A stretch of DNA of 16,651 nt from an uncultured Allomuricauda sp. (GCA_937911965.1 CALDPL010000071.1:1-16651), one strand, 5' to 3'. Counted from the stretch's first letter, positions 7,419 to 15,436 are shown. Translations and numbers: made by a program. Notes: generated by a model not told the origin, from the letters alone.

Positions 7419-8363
7419 TTGTACGATTTGGAACACAAGTATTGCGTGGCCTTTTACAACCTTGAGAATTTTTTTGACACCAAGGACGACCCCCATGCCC
7501 TGGATGACGGTTTCACCCCGGAGGGCGTCCATCGGTGGAACGATAACAGGTTCAGGAACAAGGCGAACAAAATTGGGAGGACCATAGCCGCGATCGGCAG
7601 GGGAGAAAGTGACAAGGCCCCGGTCTTGGTGGGAATGGCCGAGGTGGAGAACCGAAACGTCATCGAGTTTCTGCTCGGGACCCAGGCACTGCGGGAGCTC
7701 GACTACGGTTATGTGCATTTTGATTCCCCGGACGAACGGGGAATCGATACGGCCCTACTCTACAGCAAGAGGCATTTCGAAGTATTGGAATCCCGGACCC
7801 TGCCCTTGTGGGTGGACAATACCGATGGACAGCGGGACTTTACCCGGGACGTCCTCCATGTAAGGGGAAGGCTGAACGGGGAAGAAATGCATTTGTTTGT
7901 GAACCATTGGCCGTCCCGTAGGGAGGGGGGAGGGGAAACCGAGTACAAAAGGATCATTGCCGCCCGGCTGATCCTCGAGGAGGTATATGCCCTCAAAGAG
8001 GGTTCAAAGTGCATTGTCATGGGGGATTTCAACGACGATCCCAATTCCATGAGCATACAGACCCTGATGGCCTCGGGACGCTTTGTCAACCCCATGGAGA
8101 AACTGCTTTCCCCCCTTGGGGGAAGTGCCAATTACAGGGGAACTTGGAATCTGTTCGACCAAATTTTGTTCTCCCACCTTTTTTTGGGGGTGGATCACGG
8201 AACCCATGGGTTCATAAAGGCAGGAATCTTCGCCCCAAGGTCCTTGCGGGAGTGGAAGGGCAGGTATAAGGGACTCCCCTTTCGGACCTTTGTCGGGGGC
8301 AAGTATCTCGGAGGGTATAGCGATCATTTTCCGGTCTATTTGGTCTTGGAGAAGCGGGACTGA
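7419..8363 (+). CDS. Endonuclease/exonuclease/phosphatase family protein
   Basis: The protein carries the DNase I-like EEP fold, metal-dependent phosphoesterases that may act on DNA, RNA, lipids or inositol phosphates; the true substrate cannot be told. From the TTG at 7419 it has 314 residues and spans the whole domain: NLEN at 14-17, AEVEN with the metal-binding Glu75, RGIDTALLY at 107-115, NHWPSR at 162-167 with the catalytic histidine, GDFND at 202-206 and SDHFPV at 301-306. No signal peptide is seen, so it is likely cytosolic, unlike many secreted relatives. There is no ATG or GTG before the conserved core except a GTG at 7446, and the in-frame stop at 7392 bars extension. AAGGAG at 7411-7416 suits the TTG at 7428 (11-base spacer) better than the one at 7419 (2 bases), so the start is uncertain by three codons. 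Confidence 0.93.
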   Translation: MYDLEHKYCVAFYNLENFFDTKDDPHALDDGFTPEGVHRWNDNRFRNKANKIGRTIAAIGRGESDKAPVLVGMAEVENRNVIEFLLGTQALRELDYGYVHFDSPDERGIDTALLYSKRHFEVLESRTLPLWVDNTDGQRDFTRDVLHVRGRLNGEEMHLFVNHWPSRREGGGETEYKRIIAARLILEEVYALKEGSKCIVMGDFNDDPNSMSIQTLMASGRFVNPMEKLLSPLGGSANYRGTWNLFDQILFSHLFLGVDHGTHGFIKAGIFAPRSLREWKGRYKGLPFRTFVGGKYLGGYSDHFPVYLVLEKRD

Positions 8364-8417
8364 GGACAGGAAAGAAAATTCCACATCGAGATTTCATCAA
8401 GGCAGGACCAAGGCCTA

Positions 8418-8451
8418 CGAAAAATATAGTGCATTTCATCGAAAATATGAG
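8418..8451. repeat. Short near-direct repeat upstream of the subtilase gene
   Basis: CGAAAAATATAG at 8418-8429 and CGAAAATATGAG at 8440-8451 are almost the same, with starts 22 bases apart, close to two helical turns. They lie about 30-60 bases before the -7 element at 8482. A regulator site is possible but not shown. Confidence 0.25.
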
Positions 8452-8481
8452 CTACCCTATCGACTGATTGGATGACAAGGG

Positions 8482-8489
8482 TATATTTG
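8482..8489 (+). promoter_or_regulatory. -7 element of the subtilase promoter
   Basis: TATATTTG is a perfect TAnnTTTG, 27 bases before the ATG at 8517, in the 153-base gap after the nuclease-family gene. I find no TTG at the usual distance, so a different upstream element or an activator would be needed. Confidence 0.4.
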
Positions 8490-8516
8490 TAGCCCAAGCC
8501 TTACCTAAACTTTGCT

Positions 8517-10712
8517 ATGGATTACAGATTGCCTATGGGGACCAAGGGTACAATCTTCTTCGTTCTGGCCAGCCTGCTATACAGTCTTGCCGCACAGGGC
8601 CAATCCATGGCCCAAAGGAAACTTATTTCCACTTCCTACGACCACGGCAAATTGTCCGCCATGATTTCCGAATGGGAATCGGAGGAAGGGGCGATAAAAG
8701 CAAAACTCAATGCATTCAAGGCCTCCAAGGGCATTCAGGGAAAGGAAACGACCCCCGAAGGGGACATTTTGGAACTGTTCGACCTGGGAAGCGATGGGAC
8801 CCCCCTGTATTATACCGCCCTGTACGACGCCGTGCAGCGGACCTCCTCCATGGAGGGCCCGCAGCTCGGGTTGCTTCCCCAATTGGGAATCGACGGCAGT
8901 GGGATGGAAGTGGGCATTTGGGATTCAGGGGTCGCCCTGGCACAGCATCAGGAGTTCGACGATAGGGCGCTCATTTCAGATGGCTCCCCGGAAACCACCC
9001 TGCACGCCACCTTGGTCACCGGCACCCTGATTTCTTCCGGGGTACAGCCCAATGCCAGGGGAAGTGCCCATAGGGCCACGGCCCGTATCCATGATTGGGG
9101 CCGGGACAAAATTGAAGTGGCCGAGGCCGCGGCCCAAGGCCTGTTGTTGAGCAATCATTCCTATGGGATCTTGACCGATAGGGTTCCCGATTGGTATTTT
9201 GGCGCCTATATCGAAGTGAGCCGGGACTGGGACAGGATCATGTACAATGCACCCTACTATCTCATGGTAACCGCTGCCGGAAATGCGCAGCAATCCGGGG
9301 ACAATGCCTCCCCCAACTTTGGGCGGAACCAAGAGGGTTTCGATCTTTTGTTGGGCTTCACCACCTCCAAAAACGGGCTGACCGTTGCCGGGGCGATCAC
9401 GGAAATGGACCCCAAGGGCCAATTGCTCGAGGGAAGGGTTGCGCAGTACAGCAGTTTTGGGCCCACGGACGATGGACGGATCAAACCCGATCTTGCCGGT
9501 AACGGATCCAACATCCTATCGACCAGTTCCGCTTCCAAAAGCAGTTACCAATTGTCCTCGGGAACCTCCATGGCCACTCCCGGGGTCACGGGATCCCTGT
9601 TGTTGTTGCAGCAGTACCATGAAGAACTTAGGGGACATTTTATGAAGGCGGCCAGTCTGAAGGGGATTGCCCTGCACACGGCCCATGATGTGGGGGAAAA
9701 GGGTCCGGACTACAAAATGGGCTGGGGCGTGATCGACACCGGGGCGGCCACCGAGCTGTTGCAGAACCTCGATTACACTTCCACCATTAAGGAGGAACGC
9801 CTGCGGCAGGGGGAAACCCTATCCTGGTCCGTGGAGGCCAATGGCCTGGAACCCTTGACGGTATCCCTGTCCTGGACCGATCCCGAAGGGGTTCAGGTGA
9901 ACAGCGGGACCCTGAACGATGCCCGACGGGCCCTGGTCAACGATCTCGATATCCGGATCATCGGGGAGGGGGAAGTACATTTGCCCTGGAAATTGGACCC
10001 GGCCAAGGCTGGATCTCCCGCCACCCATGGGGACAATCAAGTGGACCCCTACGAACGCATTGAGATCCCCAATGCCGCCGGGACCTATACCATAACCATA
10101 AGCCATAAAGGGGAACTGAGTTCGGGACAGCAGGATTTTTCACTGATCGTATCCGGCGCCCGCCTCTCGAACTGTTCCCTGCAGATTCCTTCGGATTTGG
10201 CCCTGTCCAAAGTATCCCCTACCGGGGCCTCCCTGGTCTGGGGGCCCTTGGAGGATACCCTGTTCGAACTGCAGTACAAAAGTTTGGGTGCGGATTCCTG
10301 GAACACGGAATTGCTGTGGGACCCCCAAGGGGAACTTGAGGATCTGGAATTGGGAACCGTTTATTTGGCCAGGGTACGTTCCGTATGTTCGGGCAATGCG
10401 GTTTCGGAATTTGGCGAAACCCTGAGCTTTGAATTCAGGGGAACCGATACCCAGGCCATCTCCATGGGGCCCTTGGAGCATCCCCGGGAGTTGAAACTCT
10501 CCCTGCTTCCCAATCCCACAACGGACTTTCTGAGCCTGGGATACGGCTCCGGACCCTATGCCACCTACAGTATCGTGAGCAGTTCGGGAATCGTGGTCAA
10601 AAAGGGGAAGCTGGAGGGCCGCCTCGATGTATCCACCCTCTCTTCGGGCCTCTATGTTTTGGTGGTACAGGACCTGTCCGGGGTGAGAAGCGGCAAATTC
10701 TATAAGAGCTGA
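8517..10712 (+). CDS. KP-43-like S8 subtilisin-type protease with type IX secretion C-terminal domain
   Basis: This is a secreted serine protease, 731 residues long. A signal peptide occupies roughly 7-30 (hydrophobic core TIFFVLASLL, then AAQGQS); the second ATG at 8535 would give a tighter one. The catalytic triad is Asp136 in GIWDSG, His163 in LHATLVTGT and Ser351 in SSGTSMATP, with the oxyanion Asn256 in AAGN. After the catalytic domain comes a beta-sandwich like that of KP-43 proteases (about 420-545: LTVSLSWTDPEG, ALVNDLDIRI, TYTITISHKG), then a fibronectin type III-like module (about 555-640), then a C-terminal sorting domain (about 660-731: LLPNPTTDFLSL and LSSGLYVLVVQD) typical of type IX cargo. 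The protein should cross the inner membrane by Sec and the outer membrane by type IX. The usual HGTH around the histidine is HATL here, yet the triad is intact. It probably degrades extracellular protein. Confidence 0.93.
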   Translation: MDYRLPMGTKGTIFFVLASLLYSLAAQGQSMAQRKLISTSYDHGKLSAMISEWESEEGAIKAKLNAFKASKGIQGKETTPEGDILELFDLGSDGTPLYYTALYDAVQRTSSMEGPQLGLLPQLGIDGSGMEVGIWDSGVALAQHQEFDDRALISDGSPETTLHATLVTGTLISSGVQPNARGSAHRATARIHDWGRDKIEVAEAAAQGLLLSNHSYGILTDRVPDWYFGAYIEVSRDWDRIMYNAPYYLMVTAAGNAQQSGDNASPNFGRNQEGFDLLLGFTTSKNGLTVAGAITEMDPKGQLLEGRVAQYSSFGPTDDGRIKPDLAGNGSNILSTSSASKSSYQLSSGTSMATPGVTGSLLLLQQYHEELRGHFMKAASLKGIALHTAHDVGEKGPDYKMGWGVIDTGAATELLQNLDYTSTIKEERLRQGETLSWSVEANGLEPLTVSLSWTDPEGVQVNSGTLNDARRALVNDLDIRIIGEGEVHLPWKLDPAKAGSPATHGDNQVDPYERIEIPNAAGTYTITISHKGELSSGQQDFSLIVSGARLSNCSLQIPSDLALSKVSPTGASLVWGPLEDTLFELQYKSLGADSWNTELLWDPQGELEDLELGTVYLARVRSVCSGNAVSEFGETLSFEFRGTDTQAISMGPLEHPRELKLSLLPNPTTDFLSLGYGSGPYATYSIVSSSGIVVKKGKLEGRLDVSTLSSGLYVLVVQDLSGVRSGKFYKS

Positions 10713-10734
10713 ACCGGCCGTTCGAATTTTGCGG

Positions 10735-11448
10735 TCATACCCTTTGGATCTCCTCTTCGGACAGCAATTGTCGGTTGGCCAGGCGAAGCAACACTTGGGC
10801 CGTGCTCACCACATCGAGTTCACAATAGGCCACAATACGGTCCAGATCCCCTTCCTCGTGGTATACCCGACCGACCATGCTGCCATCCATGTCCTCCTTG
10901 GGGGAGGGAATGCCCAATACGTGGGTCAACAGTTTGAGGGAGGTATAGTGCCTGAATTCCCCGAACTTCCAGAGTTCCATGGTGTCCAAATGCGGCACTT
11001 CCCAGGGCTTTTTGCCAAAGAGGTCCAACTTATGGGGCAGGGAAATGCCGTTGATGATCATTCTGCGGGCAATATAGGGGAAATCGAACTCCTTCCCATT
11101 GTGGGCGCACAGTAGATGCCCGGGCCGGTTAAAATGGTCCTGAAGCAATTGCTTGAACCGTTTTAGAAGGTCGGGCTCCGCACCGTAAAAGGAGGTCACC
11201 CTAAAATTTCTGTCCTCCCCCTTGAATGCAAAATGGCCCACTGAGATGCATACGATCTTTCCAAATTCGGCCATTAGCCCCGCCCTTTCATAGAATTCCT
11301 CCGCACTGACCTCCTCCTTGCGCTGGAAGCGGGTCTTTTCTTCCCATAGTTCCTGGGATTCGGGGGGCAGGTCCCCAAACCGGCCTTCTTGGGACACGGT
11401 TTCGATATCGAGGAATAGCAATTGGTCCAATTGTAGTTTTTGGAACAT
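10735..11448 (-). CDS. PolB-like 3'-5' exonuclease
   Basis: The protein (237 residues) resembles predicted 3'-5' exonucleases with the proofreading fold of B-family polymerases (DEDDy type), without a polymerase domain. The two-metal acidic residues appear in ExoI FLDIET (Asp14, Glu16), ExoII HNGKEFDFP at 116-124 (Asp122) and ExoIII YCELD at 208-212 (Tyr208, Asp212). The tyrosine in ExoIII makes it DEDDy rather than DEDDh. It should remove nucleotides from DNA ends, in repair or replication clean-up; the exact role is not established. It is the last gene of a group, nine bases after the alkyltransferase gene, and converges on the subtilase gene with a 22-base gap and no clear hairpin between them. 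The ATG at 11448 gives a natural start. Confidence 0.9.
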   Translation of the reverse strand: MFQKLQLDQLLFLDIETVSQEGRFGDLPPESQELWEEKTRFQRKEEVSAEEFYERAGLMAEFGKIVCISVGHFAFKGEDRNFRVTSFYGAEPDLLKRFKQLLQDHFNRPGHLLCAHNGKEFDFPYIARRMIINGISLPHKLDLFGKKPWEVPHLDTMELWKFGEFRHYTSLKLLTHVLGIPSPKEDMDGSMVGRVYHEEGDLDRIVAYCELDVVSTAQVLLRLANRQLLSEEEIQRV

Positions 11449-11457
11449 GGCGGAGGT

Positions 11458-11928
11458 TTAAAAGAGGCGGGTCTGTTTCAAGGGACTCTCGTGCTCCAAC
11501 AGCCATTTTTTTCTATCCAGGCCGGCGGAATATCCGATCAAATCCCCATTGCTGCCGATGACCCTATGGCAGGGGATCACCAACCAAATGGGGTTCTTTC
11601 CATTGGCGGAGGCCACGGCACGGATGGCCTTCACATCGCCCAAACGTTTGGAGAGTTCCAGATAGGACAGGGTTTTTCCAAAGGGGATTTCAAGAAGCGC
11701 ATTCCATACCTTCATTTGAAAATCGGTGCCCGTGGGGTTCAATTTGAGATCGAATTCCTTCCGATGGCCCTCAAAATATTCCTTGAGTTGGTATACGGCA
11801 TCCTCCAAGACCTCCGGAACAATACCTTCCGGTACATTGCCATTGAGAACCCGGATCGAACTGAGGCCGTTTTCATCGCCTTCCAAAACTGCGGTTCCTA
11901 TAGGGGTCTGTAAATAAGCTGTTTCCAT
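11458..11928 (-). CDS. ogt: Methylated-DNA-[protein]-cysteine S-methyltransferase
   Basis: The enzyme repairs O6-alkylguanine (and O4-alkylthymine) in DNA by moving the alkyl group to its own cysteine, a one-time reaction. At 156 residues it has the normal two-part form: an N-terminal alpha/beta domain (about 1-65) and a C-terminal DNA-binding active domain. The acceptor is Cys120 in IPCHRVIGSNG, with the arginine finger near Arg103 in KAIRAVASANG and Tyr89 in KTLSYLELS. Its ATG shares one base with the TAA stop of the CNNM gene (TAATG at 11930-11926 on the - strand), so translation is likely coupled. The exonuclease follows nine bases later. This is the Ogt form, not the long Ada form, since no Ada N-terminal metal-binding domain is present. 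Confidence 0.95.
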   Translation of the reverse strand: METAYLQTPIGTAVLEGDENGLSSIRVLNGNVPEGIVPEVLEDAVYQLKEYFEGHRKEFDLKLNPTGTDFQMKVWNALLEIPFGKTLSYLELSKRLGDVKAIRAVASANGKNPIWLVIPCHRVIGSNGDLIGYSAGLDRKKWLLEHESPLKQTRLF

Positions 11929-13049
11929 TATTCAACTTCATTTATGTCTTCAATGATTCCCAACCGCTTTGCCCGGGCTTCCCAATTCTTTCTGGCCAGC
12001 ATTTGGAGGTCTTCCACATTGTCGCTCTCATCCATGATCTCAAAACCGAGCAGGGTCTCTATGACATCCTCCATGGTGACCAGTCCACTGACCGATCCGT
12101 ATTCGTCAACCAGCAGGGTAATGTGTTCCCTATTGGCCACAAGCCGTTCAAAGAGTTCTGGAAGGGGTTTGGAGGGAATGGTGACCATGATCTCCCTTTT
12201 CAGGGAGGCGAGTTTTTTGGCCCCCTTTTCATTGATGATGGCCTCCATCAATTCATCCTTTAGGATAAAACCCGTGATATTGTCCATTCGATCCTTGTAC
12301 AGGGGTATCCTGGAATACCTCAGTGGACGGTTGGCCTCAAAAAAACTTTTGATGGTATCGTCCTCGGAAGCTATTTTCATTACCGTCCTGGGGGTCATGA
12401 CGTCCTTGGCCTTGATCTGTTCAAAACGGAGCATGTTCCGGATCACCTTGGATTCGGATTCCTGGAACACCCCTTCTTCATGGGCAATCTCCGTCATGGC
12501 GGAAAACTCCTCCCTGCTAAAAACACTGCCGTGCTCTCCCTTGTTGCCGATCATCTTGGTAAAAAGCTTGAGCAGCCACAACAGGCCGGTCCATTTCATG
12601 ATGAATACCATCCCGGTGAGTACAATGGCCGTAAACTTGGCCAATTGCTTCCAATAATTCGCCCCAATGGTCTTGGGAATGATCTCCGAGGTCACCAGGA
12701 TCATAACGGTCATGATCGTGGAAACGATGCCCACCATCATATCCTCGGTAAAGGACATGCCAAAGAGGGTATGTTGGCTGCTGCCGTACATTTCCCCATA
12801 GGCCACCTTGGCCTGGATTCCGACCAGGATGGCCCCCACGGTATGTGCGATGGTGTTCACGGTCAGGATGGTGATCAGGGGCTTGTCCACATCTTTCTTC
12901 AACTTTTCCAAGGTGAAGGCATATTCCTTGCCCTCCATTTTCTTGAGGTTCAGAAAGGTTGGGCTGATACTCAACAATACGGCCTCCAGAACAGAACACA
13001 GAAAGGAAAGCAAAATGGCAAAAAAGGCATAAATGAACATCAGTACCAT
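11928..13049 (-). CDS. CNNM-domain membrane protein with a CBS pair (HlyC/CorC family, truncated form)
   Basis: The protein (373 residues) belongs to the CNNM/HlyC/CorC family, linked to magnesium or cobalt export. The transmembrane DUF21/CNNM domain (about 1-165) has at least three hydrophobic helices (2-30, 58-82, 105-120 and 138-160) with family motifs NTIAHT at 65-70 and SEIIPKTIGA at 121-130. A pair of CBS domains follows (about 216-275, starting DVMTPR, and 282-337, ending LVTMEDVIETLLG), which bind nucleotides or ions. The C-terminal CorC_HlyC transporter-associated domain that usually comes after the CBS pair is missing; the chain stops 36 residues after it. Starts at 13049 (MVLM) and 13040 are both possible. 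It is the first gene of a three-gene group with ogt and the exonuclease, and 49 bases after the serine hydrolase. A magnesium or cobalt transport role is inferred from the family. Confidence 0.9.
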   Translation of the reverse strand: MVLMFIYAFFAILLSFLCSVLEAVLLSISPTFLNLKKMEGKEYAFTLEKLKKDVDKPLITILTVNTIAHTVGAILVGIQAKVAYGEMYGSSQHTLFGMSFTEDMMVGIVSTIMTVMILVTSEIIPKTIGANYWKQLAKFTAIVLTGMVFIMKWTGLLWLLKLFTKMIGNKGEHGSVFSREEFSAMTEIAHEEGVFQESESKVIRNMLRFEQIKAKDVMTPRTVMKIASEDDTIKSFFEANRPLRYSRIPLYKDRMDNITGFILKDELMEAIINEKGAKKLASLKREIMVTIPSKPLPELFERLVANREHITLLVDEYGSVSGLVTMEDVIETLLGFEIMDESDNVEDLQMLARKNWEARAKRLGIIEDINEVE

Positions 13050-13067
13050 GGGGTGCGATATTTTAGT

Positions 13068-13075
13068 CCAAGATA
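13068..13075 (-). promoter_or_regulatory. Possible weak -7 element of the CNNM gene
   Basis: On the - strand TATCTTGG, one base from TAnnTTTG, lies 18 bases before the ATG at 13049, in the 49-base gap after the serine hydrolase gene. A TTG lies about 24 bases further upstream, slightly beyond the usual range. It may mark the start of a second transcript; support is weak. Confidence 0.25.
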
Positions 13076-13098
13076 GTCATTAGCAAATAATTTCACTT

Positions 13099-14391
13099 TC
13101 AATCTTCTTCCATGGCCCTGTAAAAGACATCTTGGAGCGCGGGCCTGATGTTCAGACGGTACAACTGACCGTGCTCCCTTGAAGGATACACCCTGTTGGA
13201 CAAGAAGATGTAGGTGAGCCGGTGTACCGGGTCGGCCCAGACAAAGGTCCCGGTAAAACCGGAATGTCCAAAACTTTCGGGGCTTACCAAAGGCGAGGGA
13301 TAGGAGTCCCCCAGAGGAAGGTCGGCATTGTCCAAAAGCGGTTTGTCAAAGCCCAGGCTGCGCCGGTTTTCGTTTTCCGGATACTGGACCCGGATAAACT
13401 CCCGTACCGTTTCCTCCGATATGATCTGTTTCCCATTGGCCTTCCCGTAATTTTGATAGAAAATCATGATCTTGGCCAGGTCGTCCGCGCTTCCGAACAG
13501 CCCCGCATTGCCGGATACGCCGCCCATTAGGCCAGCGGTCTCATCGTGTACCCAGCCCTGGACCAGGCTTTTCCTAAAAAAGGTGTCGATTTCCGTGGGG
13601 ACTATGGGGTTGCTGTAATTTTTAAGGCTGGGCAGATAACAAAGGGTATGACAGCCCAAGGGACCGTAGAAATTCTCTTGGAGGTAGGTTTGGTAATCGG
13701 TTTGGGTGAGCTGTTCGATCAATCTGGGGAAAATCAGAAAGCTCAAACCGGAGTACAGGTATTTCTTTTCCTGGGACACCTCGCTGCGCTCTATGGCCCG
13801 ATCTATCCTGCGCATGAACTTCTCCTTGACATAGTGCTCCCCGTCCACGGGCACATGGAAACGTTTATTGGGTCGGGTACGGACAAACCGTCTTTTGAGC
13901 TTCCCATTGCGCACCACGTTTTGCTGAAAGGCAATGTAGGGGATAAGCCCGGCCTGATGGCTGAGGATTTCCCTGAGGGTCAGATCCTTTTTGTCCTCGA
14001 TGTCCCTCCAAGGCTCCCAATACCTGCTAAAAGGGGCATCGAGATCCAGTTTTCCCCGGTCCACCAACAACATCAGTGCGGGTAGGGGACCGGTAATCTT
14101 GGTGACCGAGGCCAGGTCGTAAAGGTCCCTGGGGGTCACGGCCCGAATGCTGTCGTAGGTATGGTACCCATAGGCCTTGTGGAAGACCACGGTATCGTTT
14201 TTGGCCACCAGCAGCTGGGCACCGGGAAAGGCCTGCTTCCTTATCCCAAGTTCCATGATGGAATCCACCTGACGATAGATCAGGGCACTGTCCAGGCCCA
14301 TTTTGGAAGGCAGGGTGTGGATCAGCTCCTGGGCCATCCCCAAGGGCGCCATTAGGACACCACAAACAATCGATAGAAGGGTAACTCTCAT
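13099..14391 (-). CDS. Serine hydrolase of the class C beta-lactamase superfamily
   Basis: The protein (430 residues from the ATG at 14391) begins with a signal peptide (MRVTLLSIVCGVLMAPLGMA, cleavage near 20). The domain is the penicillin-binding-protein fold: the SxxK motif SVTK at 95-98 (catalytic Ser95, Lys98), the second-motif region YSG at 213-215 with Tyr213, and a KTG-like HSG at 377-379. GGVSGNAGLFGSADDLAKI near 290-308 is also typical of periplasmic homologues. It may be a peptidase or esterase acting on the cell wall; the substrate cannot be told and resistance should not be assumed. It overlaps the hemB stop if the GTG at 14400 is used (GTGA), but the ATG at 14391 is preferred because GGGGTGA is placed five bases before it. 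In either case it is coupled to hemB. Confidence 0.88.
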   Translation of the reverse strand: MRVTLLSIVCGVLMAPLGMAQELIHTLPSKMGLDSALIYRQVDSIMELGIRKQAFPGAQLLVAKNDTVVFHKAYGYHTYDSIRAVTPRDLYDLASVTKITGPLPALMLLVDRGKLDLDAPFSRYWEPWRDIEDKKDLTLREILSHQAGLIPYIAFQQNVVRNGKLKRRFVRTRPNKRFHVPVDGEHYVKEKFMRRIDRAIERSEVSQEKKYLYSGLSFLIFPRLIEQLTQTDYQTYLQENFYGPLGCHTLCYLPSLKNYSNPIVPTEIDTFFRKSLVQGWVHDETAGLMGGVSGNAGLFGSADDLAKIMIFYQNYGKANGKQIISEETVREFIRVQYPENENRRSLGFDKPLLDNADLPLGDSYPSPLVSPESFGHSGFTGTFVWADPVHRLTYIFLSNRVYPSREHGQLYRLNIRPALQDVFYRAMEED

Positions 14392-14396
14392 ATAGG

Positions 14397-15386
14397 TCAC
14401 CCCAAGGTACGGATAAAATCCTTTGCAAAATAACTGGCGATGATATCGGCCCCGGCCCTCTTGATGGCGGTGAGCTGTTCCAACATTACGGCATCGTGGT
14501 CCAACCAGCCCTTCTGGGCTGCGGCCTTCAACATGGAATACTCCCCGGAAACCTGGTACACGGCCAAAGGGACTTCCACTTCATTGCGGATTTCCCGCAC
14601 AATGTCCAAATAACAGAGTCCGGGCTTTACCATTACGATATCGGCCCCCTCATCGATGTCCAATAAGGTCTCGCGGACGGCCTCTTGCCGGTTGGCATAA
14701 TCCATTTGGTAGGTCTTTTTGTCCTTGGGCACCCCTTTTTTGTCCACCGGGGCGGAATCCAGGGCATCCCTGAAGGGCCCGTAAAATGCGCTGGCGTATT
14801 TGGCGGAATAGGCCATGATCCCCGTATTGTGGAACCCCTCGTCTTCCAGGGATTCCCTGATCTCTGAAATCCGACCGTCCATCATATCGCTGGGGGCCAC
14901 AAAGTCCGCCCCGGCCTCGGCATGGCTCAGGCTCATTTGGGCCAAGAGGTCCACGGTCTCGTCGTTGAGGATCTGCCCGTTTTCCACTATGCCGTCATGG
15001 CCATAGGTGGAATAGGGGTCAAAGGCCACATCGGTCATCACAAGCATTTGGGGGCAGGCATTTTTTACGGCTTTCACGGCACGTTGCATCAGCCCCTTCG
15101 GGTTGACCGCTTCCCTTCCCAAATTGTCCTTGAGACGGTCCTCCACCTTGACAAAGAGCAGTACTGAGCAAAGGCCCATCGACCAGAGTTCCTTGACTTC
15201 CTTTTCCAACAGGTCCAGGCTGAGCCTGTAATAATTGGGCATGGAGGGGATTTCTTCCCGTATTCCCTTGCCCTCGGTCACAAAAAGGGGGACCAGGAAA
15301 TCGTCCGGGGACAGCCGGGTCTCACGGACCAGTCTTCGGACGGACTCAGAGGCACGTAGCCTTCTGTTGCGAATGTATGGGTACAT
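14397..15386 (-). CDS. hemB: Porphobilinogen synthase (delta-aminolevulinic acid dehydratase)
   Basis: HemB joins two 5-aminolevulinate molecules into porphobilinogen, an early step of heme synthesis. The protein has 329 residues from the ATG at 15386, which matches the usual start (MYPYIRNRRLR). A longer in-frame start at 15446 would overlap hemF and add 20 residues unlike the family. The Schiff-base lysines are Lys196 in YSAKYAS and Lys254 in MVKPG. The region near residues 118-132 (DVAFDPYSTYGHDG) has no zinc-binding cysteines at the places used in zinc-dependent enzymes, so it is likely the magnesium-type form. Its stop TGA overlaps the GTG of the hydrolase, and it follows hemF by 50 bases. 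Confidence 0.97.
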   Translation of the reverse strand: MYPYIRNRRLRASESVRRLVRETRLSPDDFLVPLFVTEGKGIREEIPSMPNYYRLSLDLLEKEVKELWSMGLCSVLLFVKVEDRLKDNLGREAVNPKGLMQRAVKAVKNACPQMLVMTDVAFDPYSTYGHDGIVENGQILNDETVDLLAQMSLSHAEAGADFVAPSDMMDGRISEIRESLEDEGFHNTGIMAYSAKYASAFYGPFRDALDSAPVDKKGVPKDKKTYQMDYANRQEAVRETLLDIDEGADIVMVKPGLCYLDIVREIRNEVEVPLAVYQVSGEYSMLKAAAQKGWLDHDAVMLEQLTAIKRAGADIIASYFAKDFIRTLG

Positions 15387-15436
15387 AGGCTTGTGTTTTA
15401 TATTTTTGAACGTTTGGTTCCAGTCAAAATTAAGGA

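Noticed and set aside
10713..10734. Terminator between the subtilase and exonuclease genes
   Set aside because: The GC-rich CCGGCCG stretch does not form a stable stem with a T run; no hairpin could be supported.
12480..13076. 198-codon + frame opposite the CNNM gene
   Set aside because: It is antisense to a membrane protein gene with conserved motifs; the His/Gly/Gln-rich product is typical of such shadows.
13099..14391. Call as an antibiotic-resistance beta-lactamase
   Set aside because: The SxxK and Tyr motifs place it in the superfamily only; the HSG motif and genomic context give no sign of a resistance role.
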